Source: Planctomycetota bacterium
GTDB lineage: Bacteria; Planctomycetota; Planctomycetia; Planctomycetales; Planctomycetaceae
Assembly: GCA_023429275.1 (NCBI GenBank)
Contig: JAEYWB010000810.1
Location: 1-6,187, forward strand
Length of the DNA stretch: 6,187 nt
Reading direction: 5' to 3'
In this document: positions 1 to 5,930 of the stretch, one piece after another
Position numbering within the stretch: the first letter of the stretch is position 1
How the letters are laid out: each line of letters opens with the position of its first letter
Program-made: the position numbers and the translations under genes
The notes under the pieces: model-generated
Seen by the model: the letters and a program-made list of their open reading frames with translations, nothing else
What the model was told of the DNA's origin: nothing
Databases searched by the model: none

Positions 1-544
1 CCCCCCCGCCCCCGGCGAGCGGCAGCACCGCCGACCACATCCCGGGATGCGCCGTGGCAATCTGCCAGGTCCCGAACCCGCCCATCGACCATCCGGTCAG
101 CACCCTGCGGGCGGGGTCGATCCGGTACTCCTTCTCCACCTGCTTCAGAATCTCGAGCGCCCGCTTTCCGGCAGGCCGATCAGGAGACCAGGCGGTGAAG
201 ATCCGTCCCCGGTTCGGCGCCTGCGGGAAGACCACGATGGCGGGGAAGGGGGTCTTCAACTGTCGGATCACGCTTCCAAGTCCGACGCGCGTCGGCAGGT
301 CGCCATCGTCACCGCGCTCGCCGGCGCCGTGCAGAAAGAGGACGACTGGCCAGGCACGATCGGGGGTGTAGTCAGGAGGGACGTAGAGCGAATAGGCGTA
401 CCGTCCGGTCTCGTCGGTGAACTCGCGACGGACGAAGCCGGAACCGCGCTCAGCGGCTGGCGCGTCGGCCCCCGGACCTCCCGGGAGGAGTCCGATAGCG
501 GCGGCGACGAAGAGGATGCGAAGGCAGGCTTGTGCGAACGTCAT
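1..544 (-). CDS. Exported alpha/beta-hydrolase, esterase/peptidase type (C-terminus cut off by window edge)
   Basis: The minus-strand frame from ATG at 544-542 stays open to the window edge, giving 181 residues with no stop, so the C-terminal part is missing. Residues 1 to about 27 look like a Sec signal peptide (hydrophobic stretch LFVAAAIGLL, then small residues before ADA). The mature part has the alpha/beta-hydrolase layout: a strand ending in VVLFLHGAGERG (residues 67-78, oxyanion-hole region) and the nucleophile elbow GWSMGG with Ser153. This arrangement is typical of the phospholipase/carboxylesterase and 'predicted peptidase' (COG4099, LpqC/PHB-depolymerase-like) group. It is likely an envelope or secreted serine hydrolase acting on esters. 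The catalytic Asp and His would lie beyond the window, so they cannot be checked. The Shine-Dalgarno is weak (GGAA about 6 nt before ATG). It lies 102 bp downstream of the ketosynthase gene and may be transcribed separately. The exact substrate cannot be told. Confidence 0.85.
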   Translation of the reverse strand, partial: MTFAQACLRILFVAAAIGLLPGGPGADAPAAERGSGFVRREFTDETGRYAYSLYVPPDYTPDRAWPVVLFLHGAGERGDDGDLPTRVGLGSVIRQLKTPFPAIVVFPQAPNRGRIFTAWSPDRPAGKRALEILKQVEKEYRIDPARRVLTGWSMGGFGTWQIATAHPGMWSAVLPLAGGGG

Positions 545-592
545 GGAATGTTCCGATGATCGGTGGAACGATCAGTCTGACGAAAGCCAGAA

Positions 593-612
593 GGCTCGTC
601 GACGGGAGAGCC
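593..612 (-). terminator. Weak hairpin between ketosynthase and hydrolase genes
   Basis: Reading the minus strand, GGCTC is followed by a 10-nt spacer, then GAGCC and TTCT. This lies about 35 nt after the ketosynthase TAG and about 50 nt before the hydrolase ATG. The stem is only 5 bp, the loop is long and there is no true U-run, so termination is only a possibility. The rest of the 545-646 gap shows no clear promoter box. Confidence 0.25.
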
Positions 613-646
613 TCCGGAAGGAATCCAGGAGCCGTTGCGTGATGCT

Positions 647-1897
647 CTATCGGCGGAACTGCAGTGCGACGATGTGCCCGCCGAAGCCGAGAGAGAGTTT
701 GAGGAAGTTCTTCAGGGAACGCCGCCGGGAGACCGCCGAAACGGAGTGAGGAAGGCAGTCGGGATCGGGAGAAGCGAGATTGACGGTCGGCGGGACCACC
801 TGATCGCGCAGGGCGAGGAGTCCGGCGATTGTCTCGACGCTTCCCGCTCCGCCGAGCAGGTGCCCGATCGCTCCCTTGAGACTGAACGCGGCGGGCCGCA
901 GCGATTCGCCGAGGGCGGCACGGACGCCGCGGCCTTCTGCGAGGTCATTTTCGATCGTGCCGGTCCCATGGAGACCGACGAGGTCAATCTCATGAGGAGA
1001 GGTTCGCGTCATCTTGAGAAGCCGGCCGATCGCCTCGGCCAGCGTCTGCCCGGTCCCGTCCCCACGAAGCAGACCGGCGGAGTCGCACAGGTTGATCCCG
1101 CCGCACCAGTGAGCCAGCGGAGCGGCGCCGCGGGAGCGGGCGGTTGAAAGCCGTTCAAGGACGACCGCGCCTCCTCCCTCACCCACGATGAATCCGGACC
1201 GGTCACGATCGAAGGGCCGACAGGCAGTCGCCGGGTCGGCTTCGACGCGGGCCAGGACTCCCAGTTTTCGATAGGAAGCGAGCAGGGCCGGCTGGAGAGC
1301 CGAGTCGACGCTCCCCGCGATGACCACGTCACATCGTCCCTCCGCGATCCACCGCGCGCCCTGGAGGATCGCCATCGCCCCGGTTGCGCAGGCGGCGACC
1401 GGGCAACTTGCCTGTTCGATGGAGGGATAGGCTCGCATCAACGCTTCGAGCGGTCCCGACGGCAGGCAAGACCGCCAGACCGTGGGGCTCTCAGGGTTTT
1501 CGCCGCCATCCAGCCCGGCCTTCGAGAGAGCCTGCGAGTCGCGGAGGATCTCGAACGACCCTTTCGAGGTCCCGAAGACGCACCCGATCCGGAGGCGTGC
1601 GAAATCGGTGCTGTCGAACCGGGCGACGGCAAGAGACTCCTTCACCGTCGCAAGTGCCATCGTTGCCGCGACGTTTCGCCCGGGGCGCCGGGCCGCCGGG
1701 GCGCCTGCCCACCGGAGCGGCGGATTCCCTTTCGGAGTCGTCTCCGCAAAGCCCCCGTCGGAGTCGTCGAGCCAGCGGGCGCTCCTCGCGCCGGAGACGA
1801 TTCCGCTCCACGAGGCTTCGCAGCGGTCCGCCAGGGGAGTCCAGAGGCCGGCGCCCGTCACGACGATCTGCCGGTCATCAACGCTCGAAAGGCTCAC
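647..1897 (-). CDS. Beta-ketoacyl-[ACP] synthase, FabF-like (KAS II family), divergent
   Basis: This 416-residue thiolase-fold condensing enzyme would catalyse decarboxylative Claisen condensation of malonyl-ACP with an acyl group. All catalytic residues are present: Cys170 in VAACATGA, His310 in LHGTGT, Lys341 in SLKGAIGHL and His346 in GHLLGGAG. Their spacing matches E. coli FabF (Cys163, His303, Lys335, His340), and the length is the usual one. The conserved C-terminal glycine loop is GFGGH at 404-408 (gatekeeper Phe405). It is followed by Ile-Val, where FabF proteins usually have Asn, so the enzyme is diverged from housekeeping FabF. The start is GTG at 1897, whose G is also the last base of the upstream gene's TAG (TAGTG). 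No separate Shine-Dalgarno is visible, which points to translational coupling. No acyl carrier protein, ketoreductase or malonyltransferase lies beside it, so it may serve a specialised lipid or polyketide-like pathway rather than bulk fatty-acid synthesis. That role is inference. The family call is firm. Confidence 0.93.
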   Translation of the reverse strand: MSLSSVDDRQIVVTGAGLWTPLADRCEASWSGIVSGARSARWLDDSDGGFAETTPKGNPPLRWAGAPAARRPGRNVAATMALATVKESLAVARFDSTDFARLRIGCVFGTSKGSFEILRDSQALSKAGLDGGENPESPTVWRSCLPSGPLEALMRAYPSIEQASCPVAACATGAMAILQGARWIAEGRCDVVIAGSVDSALQPALLASYRKLGVLARVEADPATACRPFDRDRSGFIVGEGGGAVVLERLSTARSRGAAPLAHWCGGINLCDSAGLLRGDGTGQTLAEAIGRLLKMTRTSPHEIDLVGLHGTGTIENDLAEGRGVRAALGESLRPAAFSLKGAIGHLLGGAGSVETIAGLLALRDQVVPPTVNLASPDPDCLPHSVSAVSRRRSLKNFLKLSLGFGGHIVALQFRR

Positions 1898-2292
1898 TAG
1901 TTACGCCGACTGGACTTGCAGACGACGAACAGGGACAGCCCGACCATCGCGGCCACGATGACCCATTCCATAAACAGCGGCCGGGTCGCGACCGGGGCGG
2001 GGGCGGGAGCCGCACCCGGCGCGGGAGCCGCACCCGGCGCGGGGGCCGGTGGCGCGGGGGCCTGGGCGAGCAGTTCCGCCGTCGGAGCGAGCAGGAGAGC
2101 GAGACCAACAACCCCTCGACAGAGCGAGAGCCGGGAGAGACGAATGGAACGGCACAGAGCGGCGGAAAACATCGTCAGGTCGACTCTGCGGCAACGGGGG
2201 GAGGTGGCGACGAAGAGACTCGCCGCCCGGACACAATACCGCAGGCACGCGGTCAGGGCGACCGAACCGGGGAGGTCCAAGGAGACCGTCAT
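1897..2292 (-). CDS. Small Pro/Ala-rich membrane protein, function unknown, coupled to the ketosynthase
   Basis: I do not recognise this protein. From ATG at 2292 it has 131 residues. From the C-terminal end, it shows a transmembrane helix (about EWVIVAAMVGLSLFVVC), then a short positively charged tail (KSSRRN). Before the helix is a low-complexity linker with repeated PAPGAA units. Before that is a hydrophobic stretch (GVVGLALLLAP) after several Arg residues, which looks like a signal peptide ending near LLAQA or a first membrane anchor. The likely topology is a periplasmic Pro/Ala linker with the C-terminus in the cytoplasm. The start is uncertain. ATG 2292 has a good GGAG 6 nt upstream. 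ATG 2172 would put the signal-like stretch at the normal distance from the N-terminus (91 residues) but has no visible Shine-Dalgarno. A TTG at 2310 is less likely. The TAG stop overlaps the GTG of the ketosynthase by one base, so the two are probably made together. Any role in anchoring or assisting that enzyme is inference. Confidence 0.7.
   Translation of the reverse strand: MTVSLDLPGSVALTACLRYCVRAASLFVATSPRCRRVDLTMFSAALCRSIRLSRLSLCRGVVGLALLLAPTAELLAQAPAPPAPAPGAAPAPGAAPAPAPVATRPLFMEWVIVAAMVGLSLFVVCKSSRRN
2003..2043 (-). repeat. 18-bp in-frame tandem repeat encoding PAPGAA units
   Basis: The unit GCGGGAGCCGCACCCGGC (plus-strand reading) occurs at 2003-2020 and 2021-2038, followed by a partial third copy (GCGGG) to 2043. 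The unit is a multiple of three, so copy changes keep the frame and simply lengthen or shorten the Pro/Ala/Gly linker of the small membrane protein. It is likely a flexible periplasmic spacer. Confidence 0.8.
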
Positions 2293-2373
2293 GGAAATCT
2301 CCGTGCGCAAGCTACCCAGGGGAGAGGCCTGGCATCAGAATGATTTGATTCCACGGCCCCCGGAGAGATAGGA
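2293..2373. promoter_or_regulatory. Divergent intergenic region, likely holds promoters for both directions
   Basis: The leftward membrane protein/ketosynthase pair and the rightward DUF1080 gene start on either side of this 81-bp gap (about 200 bp if the leftward gene starts at 2172). It includes a relatively AT-rich patch at 2339-2351 (AATGATTTGATTC), the best place for a promoter. I cannot identify a convincing -35/-10 pair on either strand. The call rests on gene orientation. Confidence 0.4.
2362..2365 (+). promoter_or_regulatory. Ribosome binding site of the DUF1080 gene
   Basis: GGAG lies 8 nt before the ATG at 2374, inside a purine-rich run (GGAGAGATAGGA). This supports that ATG as the start, and the Tat signal follows directly from it. 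Confidence 0.6.
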
Positions 2374-3141
2374 ATGATTCCCCCCCTGCCCCATGCTGCC
2401 GGCTCGCTGAGCCGACGTGATCTCCTCGCCTCCCTCGCTGTGGTCGCCCTGTCAGCGAGCGGTTCGCCGATCGGGCCGTTGATGGCCGACGAGCCGAAGA
2501 AGGACCCTGCGGCCAAGCCTCCCGCCGGCGGTTCCGAGGTGAAGTGGCGGCCGCTATTCGACAGCAAGACCCTCAAGAACTGGAAGGAATCCGAGTTCGG
2601 CGGGGCCGGAAGCGTGAAGGTCGAGGGGGGACAGATCCTGATCGGCCAGGGAGAGCCTCTCACGGGGATCACCTGGGATGGCCCGGAGCTCCCGAAGATC
2701 AATTACGAAGTCCGGCTGCAGGGGCAGCGGGTCGACGGGGACGACTTCTTCTGTGCGCTGACCTTCCCGGTCAAGGAGAGTCCCTGCTCCCTCGTCCTCG
2801 GTGGCTGGGGAGGGGGCCTGGTCGGCCTCTCGAGCCTCAACGGTTACGACGCGTCGGAGAACGAGACGACCACCTATTACCAGTTCGACAAGAAGAAGTG
2901 GTACGCCATCAGGCTCGTCGTTCTCGACGGCCGGATTGTCGCCTGGATCGACGATCAGCGGATGGTGAACGTCGACACGACGGGGATGAAGATCTCGATC
3001 CGGATCGAGGTCGACGCCTGCCGGCCGTTCGGAATCTGCACCTTCCGGACCCTTGGAGCGATCAAGGACCTGAAGGTCCGGGAGCTGCCGAAGGAGGAGA
3101 TCGAGAAGATCCAGAAGGAAGCGGCCGCCGCCGGGGAGTAG
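2374..3141 (+). CDS. Tat-exported DUF1080 protein (3-keto-disaccharide hydrolase domain, PF06439)
   Basis: This 255-residue protein has a twin-arginine signal: SRRDLL at residues 13-18, hydrophobic LASLAVVALSASG, and probable cleavage after LMA near 38. A short Lys/Pro-rich linker follows. Then comes one DUF1080 domain (about 57-237), a concanavalin-like beta-sandwich. It starts with the hallmark WRPLFDSKTLKNW (58-70) and continues with YEVRLQGQRVDGDDFFCALTF (111-131), LGGWGGGLVGLSS (142-154), DASENETT (159-166) and WYAIRL/WIDDQ (176-195). It ends with a charged helical tail. Members of the family have been linked to hydrolysis of 3-keto-glycosides and are abundant in Planctomycetes. It probably acts outside the cytoplasm on sugar substrates. 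The enzymatic activity is family-level inference, not visible here. The domain is complete, and Tat export suggests folding before secretion. A HAD phosphatase gene follows 93 bp downstream on the same strand. Confidence 0.9.
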   Translation: MIPPLPHAAGSLSRRDLLASLAVVALSASGSPIGPLMADEPKKDPAAKPPAGGSEVKWRPLFDSKTLKNWKESEFGGAGSVKVEGGQILIGQGEPLTGITWDGPELPKINYEVRLQGQRVDGDDFFCALTFPVKESPCSLVLGGWGGGLVGLSSLNGYDASENETTTYYQFDKKKWYAIRLVVLDGRIVAWIDDQRMVNVDTTGMKISIRIEVDACRPFGICTFRTLGAIKDLKVRELPKEEIEKIQKEAAAAGE

Positions 3142-3223
3142 GAGTGGTGTTCAAATCGTCGCGGCCGCGCGTGACGCTGCTCCGGGGGGATGGTCCCGCC
3201 GGGGGCGAATCGCCGCAGTCGCC

Positions 3224-3228
3224 GGAGG
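3224..3228 (+). promoter_or_regulatory. Ribosome binding site that fixes the GTG start of the HAD gene
   Basis: GGAGG is followed by a 6-nt spacer and GTG at 3235. It decides the start in favour of GTG 3235 over the in-frame ATG at 3190, which would add 15 Arg-rich residues ahead of the HAD core that look like non-coding leader. Confidence 0.75.
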
Positions 3229-3234
3229 AACGTT

Positions 3235-3900
3235 GTGTCAGAGTCCAGGATTCGCGCCGTCGTCTTCGACCTCGACGGCCTGATGCTCAACACGGAGGAT
3301 GTCTTCCACCTCACCGGGCACGAGCTGCTCCGCCGCCGGAACAAGGTGGCGACGCAGGAGCTGTTCAATCTGATGATGGGGCGCCGGGCGAACGAATCGT
3401 TCCTCGCCATGAAGGAGTTCATGGCCCTGGAAGAGACGATCGAGGCCCTGGCGATCGAGTCGTGGCAGATCTTCGATTCGCTGCTGGATGATCACCTCGG
3501 ACTCATGCCCGGGCTGCCTGTTCTGCTCGACCGGATCGAGGCCGCCGGGCTGCCGAAGGGGGTCGCGACCTCGTCTGACCGAGCGTATCTCGAGCGGATG
3601 CTCGGGAGATTCGGCCTCCTGGACCGGTTCCAGATGACGCTGACGGCCGAGGATGTGACCCACGGGAAGCCCCATCCCGAGATCTACCAGAAGGCGGCCG
3701 AGCGGATCGGCGTCGCGCCGCACGAGATGCTCGTGCTCGAAGACAGCGAGGCGGGGACCAACGCCGCGGCCGAGGCGGGGGCGCACATCATCTCCGTCCC
3801 GCATCACCACAGCCGGCACATGGACTTCTCGCGGGCGAAGGGGGTGGCGAGCAGCCTGGTCGATCCGGTGATCCTGCAGCTCCTGCACGTCGGAAAGTAG
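3235..3900 (+). CDS. HAD-superfamily phosphatase/phosphomutase, beta-phosphoglucomutase-like (subfamily IA)
   Basis: This 221-residue cytoplasmic enzyme carries all four HAD motifs. Motif I is VVFDLDGLMLNTE (9-21), with nucleophile Asp12 and acid/base Asp14. An alpha-helical cap lies at about 22-90. Motif II is GVATSS (109-114, Thr112). Motif III is HGKPHPE (143-149, Lys145). Motif IV is VLEDSEAG (167-174), with the Mg-binding Glu169-Asp170 pair. GKPHPE and LEDSEAG are typical of the beta-PGM/sugar-phosphatase/phosphoglycolate-phosphatase branch. It would use Mg2+ and an aspartyl-phosphate intermediate to dephosphorylate or isomerise a small phosphorylated metabolite, probably a sugar phosphate. 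The exact substrate cannot be read from sequence. The start is the GTG preceded by GGAGG. It follows the DUF1080 gene on the same strand with a 93-bp gap and may be co-transcribed. It ends 197 bp before the convergent coiled-coil gene. Confidence 0.9.
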   Translation: MSESRIRAVVFDLDGLMLNTEDVFHLTGHELLRRRNKVATQELFNLMMGRRANESFLAMKEFMALEETIEALAIESWQIFDSLLDDHLGLMPGLPVLLDRIEAAGLPKGVATSSDRAYLERMLGRFGLLDRFQMTLTAEDVTHGKPHPEIYQKAAERIGVAPHEMLVLEDSEAGTNAAAEAGAHIISVPHHHSRHMDFSRAKGVASSLVDPVILQLLHVGK

Positions 3901-3942
3901 GCCGCTGCCAGTCCGCGCTCGATTCGCTCGCCGTGGGACGTT

Positions 3943-3963
3943 GCCCTTCGCCCTTCGCCCTTC
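3943..3963. repeat. Triple 7-bp tandem repeat GCCCTTC
   Basis: Three perfect back-to-back copies of GCCCTTC lie in the gap between two convergent genes, 42 bp after the HAD stop. The unit is not a multiple of three and lies outside any gene I accept. It may be replication slippage. No function is visible. Confidence 0.8.
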
Positions 3964-4044
3964 GACCGGTGTTGCCGGGACGGGCGCGCCGGGAGAGGCA
4001 CGGATCGGGCGAGCCGAAAAGGTCGAGCTGCGTTGAAAACCGGA

Positions 4045-4060
4045 CGCCGGCGCGCCGGCG
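4045..4060. terminator. 16-bp perfect palindrome, possible bidirectional terminator or protein-binding site
   Basis: CGCCGGCGCGCCGGCG equals its own reverse complement and could fold as a 6-bp GC stem with a CGCG loop in RNA from either strand. It sits between the convergent HAD (ends 3900) and coiled-coil (ends 4098) genes, where a shared terminator would be expected. There is no U-run on either side, so intrinsic termination is uncertain. Confidence 0.4.
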
Positions 4061-4097
4061 GATGAGCCGACCGGGGGCGACGTCGCTTCGGTCTGGA

Positions 4098-5033
4098 TCA
4101 GCGCGTCGTGCCCGCCGGGACCTGCGTTGTGACCGGCTGGGATGCGGGCCGGCTTCCGCCCCCGACGGTCCGTTCCTTCTCCATCTGCGTCACGATCTCT
4201 TCGTTCTTGGCGAGGACGCTTTCGAGCGACGCGAACTTGTCGCTCAGCTCGCGGCGGAGACGGTCGACGACGACCTGCAGCGCGTCGCGGGCCGCTTCTT
4301 CCTTTTCGAGGGTCTTGACGAGGCCGTCACGCACATCGTCGCTCGCCTCAGCCGGGGCGTCCGGGTTGCCGGTGAGCTCTTTCATCCGCCGATCGAGCAG
4401 CTTCTGCGACTCGGCGAGCTCCACATCCTTGAGGGCGATCAGAGCTTTCTCGGTTTCGAGCTTCTGGTCCTCCACGATCTGCAGCGTCCGCAGGTTGTAC
4501 GTCTCACCGCGATGAGCCGGAGGAATCATGTCGCGGACGCGCATCGTTCCCGCCTGCCAGCTGTCGGTCTCGCCGGGGATCGGCGGATGGGCGAGCTTGG
4601 CTCCCGTCCGGTCCGCCCGGGGATCGATGATCTCGAAGTCACCGAGGTACTTCGAGTTGCCGTTCGCGTCGACAACGAACGTGTAAAGCGTCGGAAACGG
4701 CTTGGCACCACCCTGCGGCTGAGCTCCGAGGCCCCCCGTCGTCCCGACGCCGAGATCGATCATCGGCTCCGGACCCTGCTGGACGGTCGAGTTGGGAGCG
4801 ACGAACTCCTGCCCCCAGCTGTTCTGAACGAGCCCGATCTCGCGGTCGAGCCGCGTCACTTCCCGCTCGAGGCTGGCGAGCTGCCCGGCATTCTTCTCGC
4901 GCTGCTGCACGAGATCGTCGTACTTCTTGAGGTACTGCGAGCGGGTATCGAACAGCCGCGCCGTCAAATAGAGGGCGAAGGCCGCCGAAACCGGCACCAG
5001 GAAGAACGCGAAGACCTTGCCGAGCACATTCAT
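4098..5033 (-). CDS. Uncharacterised membrane-anchored coiled-coil protein
   Basis: I do not recognise a named family. From ATG at 5033 it has 311 residues. Residues about 5-28 form one hydrophobic helix (VFAFFLVPVSAAFALYLTA), most likely an uncleaved N-terminal membrane anchor. Next is a charged helical stretch of about 30-68 with heptad-like spacing (QYLKKYDDLVQQRE, LASLEREVTRLDREI). A middle part of about 69-180 is richer in Gly/Pro and includes a predicted beta segment (PFPTLYTFVVDANG, KYLGDFEII). A long second coiled-coil-like region follows at about 183-290, rich in Glu, Lys, Leu and Arg. The tail is Ser/Pro/Thr-rich. An upstream in-frame TTG at 5069 would put 12 residues before the anchor, and I prefer ATG 5033. 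No strong Shine-Dalgarno is seen. The layout recalls envelope or division coiled-coil proteins, but no specific function is supported. It is separated by 243 bp from the upstream GNAT gene and probably has its own promoter. Confidence 0.85.
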   Translation of the reverse strand: MNVLGKVFAFFLVPVSAAFALYLTARLFDTRSQYLKKYDDLVQQREKNAGQLASLEREVTRLDREIGLVQNSWGQEFVAPNSTVQQGPEPMIDLGVGTTGGLGAQPQGGAKPFPTLYTFVVDANGNSKYLGDFEIIDPRADRTGAKLAHPPIPGETDSWQAGTMRVRDMIPPAHRGETYNLRTLQIVEDQKLETEKALIALKDVELAESQKLLDRRMKELTGNPDAPAEASDDVRDGLVKTLEKEEAARDALQVVVDRLRRELSDKFASLESVLAKNEEIVTQMEKERTVGGGSRPASQPVTTQVPAGTTR

Positions 5034-5198
5034 TTCGGACAGCCCCGGTAAGGGACACGACCTGGACAAAACACACGGGCTATGGCGCCGTCAAAGCGCA
5101 CACACCCCGCTGCCGACTCTATCTCTTTTCGGTCATCGACCGGATGAGTGATCCGCGTGAGGCGGGGCCAAATCAATCCGATCCGGCAACCTGTGAGG

Positions 5199-5207
5199 AT
5201 TGTATCA
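5199..5207 (-). promoter_or_regulatory. Possible extended -10 promoter for the coiled-coil protein gene
   Basis: The minus strand reads TGATACAAT, an extended -10 (TG, one base, then TACAAT, a 5/6 match to TATAAT). It lies in a noticeably AT-richer part of the 243-bp gap, about 165 bp before the ATG. The region 17-18 bp upstream has no good TTGACA, which an extended -10 can tolerate. The leader would contain a small inverted repeat (CGGTC-ATC-GACCG, 5130-5142). Planctomycete promoter consensus is poorly known to me, so this is tentative. Confidence 0.3.
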
Positions 5208-5256
5208 CTTTCGACAGTCGGAAGGGAAAAACGATTCTCCCGCCTGTTTGATGCTA

Positions 5257-5273
5257 CGGACGCAAGGCGTCCG
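5257..5273 (-). terminator. Hairpin just after the GNAT gene, probable terminator
   Basis: CGGACGC-AAG-GCGTCCG forms a perfect 7-bp stem with a 3-nt loop, starting 4 nt after the GNAT TGA on the minus strand. A short U-run occurs only about 25 nt further on (5227-5231), so it is not a textbook intrinsic terminator. Its position fits ending the TruD-GNAT transcript or protecting its 3' end. Confidence 0.5.
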
Positions 5274-5276
5274 GGG

Positions 5277-5930
5277 TCAACGGCCTGTCTGGCTCAAGGG
5301 GGGTGTCGCGTGGGCCATGGATTGCCCCTCGACCTGCTTTCGATCGAGGAACTGCTGGCGGGAAAGGCGGTAGAGGACGTGGCGGCGGAGCGGATGCCCC
5401 TCGGCGACCATCGGGTGATCGAAATCCTCTTCCGGCGAGCGGGTCATGCCGATCCGCTCCATGACCCGCCGGGAGCGGGTGTTGATGACGGCGGTGAAAG
5501 AGACGATCTCCGCGAGCCCGACCTTCTCGAAACCCTGGCGGAGCGCCCCGAGGGCCGCTTCGGTCGCGTACCCCCGGCCCCACCAGGCCGCGGCGAGCCG
5601 CCAGCCGATCTCGACGCAGGGGGTGAAGTGCGTGTGGTACCGCGGGACGGAAAGCCCGACGAAGCCGATGAATTCCGCTTCCCCGGGAACCTCAACCCCC
5701 CACAGGCCGAAGCCCCGGTCCTGAAACGTCTCGGATATCCGGTCGGCGACCCGGTCGCTCTCCTCCCTGCTGAGAGTCGCCGGAAAGTGCTCCATGACGA
5801 CCGGATCAGCGTTGAGCGCGGCGAACGCCTCCTTGTCCGCGGGACGCCACCGGCGAAGCAGCAGCCGCTCCGTGCGGAACTCCGCATCCGCAGGACGAGG
5901 TGGGGGCGAGATGAGTCCGTCATCGATCAC
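5277..5930 (-). CDS. GNAT-family N-acetyltransferase, RimJ/RimL type (Acetyltransf_3)
   Basis: This 217-residue cytoplasmic enzyme would transfer acetyl from acetyl-CoA to an amine, either a protein N-terminus or a small molecule. The fold starts with the typical strand TERLLLRRW (20-28) and continues with the helix ALNADPVVMEHFP (38-50). The central strand VEIGWRL (106-112) leads into the acetyl-CoA pyrophosphate-binding loop WWGRGYATEA (116-125). The late NTRSRRVMERIGM (150-162) is the usual 'N-x-x-S-x-x-x-x-E/K-x-x-G' acetyl-CoA helix of this group. The last 25 or so residues after YRLSR (187-191) run past the usual family end and look unstructured. The start is GTG at 5930, which overlaps the upstream stop by 4 nt (GTGA) and has AAGGAG 7 nt before it. 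It is thus coupled to the TruD-like gene. The acceptor substrate is unknown; coupling to an RNA-modifying gene does not by itself identify it. Confidence 0.92.
   Translation of the reverse strand: MIDDGLISPPPRPADAEFRTERLLLRRWRPADKEAFAALNADPVVMEHFPATLSREESDRVADRISETFQDRGFGLWGVEVPGEAEFIGFVGLSVPRYHTHFTPCVEIGWRLAAAWWGRGYATEAALGALRQGFEKVGLAEIVSFTAVINTRSRRVMERIGMTRSPEEDFDHPMVAEGHPLRRHVLYRLSRQQFLDRKQVEGQSMAHATPPLSQTGR

Noticed and set aside
1..17. C-rich run at the left edge as a phase-variable tract
   Set aside because: The run is seven C, a G, then five C, lies at the window edge and encodes glycines in the hydrolase. It is too short and incomplete to claim phase variation.
47..559. Plus-strand open frame of 170 codons at the left edge
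   Set aside because: It is antisense to the alpha/beta-hydrolase, whose HGAGERG and GWSMGG motifs are clear on the minus strand.
550..569. Inverted repeat GTTCC...GGAAC just upstream of the hydrolase start
   Set aside because: The arms are only 5 bp around a 10-nt loop, and nothing else suggests an operator. It is compatible with chance.
1384..2343. Plus-strand open frame of 319 codons
   Set aside because: It is extremely Arg/Ser/Gly-rich, antisense to the ketosynthase and the membrane protein, and has no domain. It is a high-GC shadow.
2544..3491. Plus-strand open frame of 315 codons spanning the DUF1080 and HAD genes
   Set aside because: It is an out-of-frame Arg/Gly/Asp-rich shadow of two genes with clear domains.
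3933..5051. Plus-strand open frame of 372 codons
   Set aside because: It lies antisense to the coiled-coil protein, has no recognisable domain, and its composition follows from reading high-GC codons backwards. The minus-strand frame has a membrane anchor and heptad pattern.
5130..5142. Inverted repeat CGGTC-ATC-GACCG as an operator or riboswitch part
   Set aside because: A single 5-bp stem is expected by chance in this composition, and no further conserved structure is visible around it.
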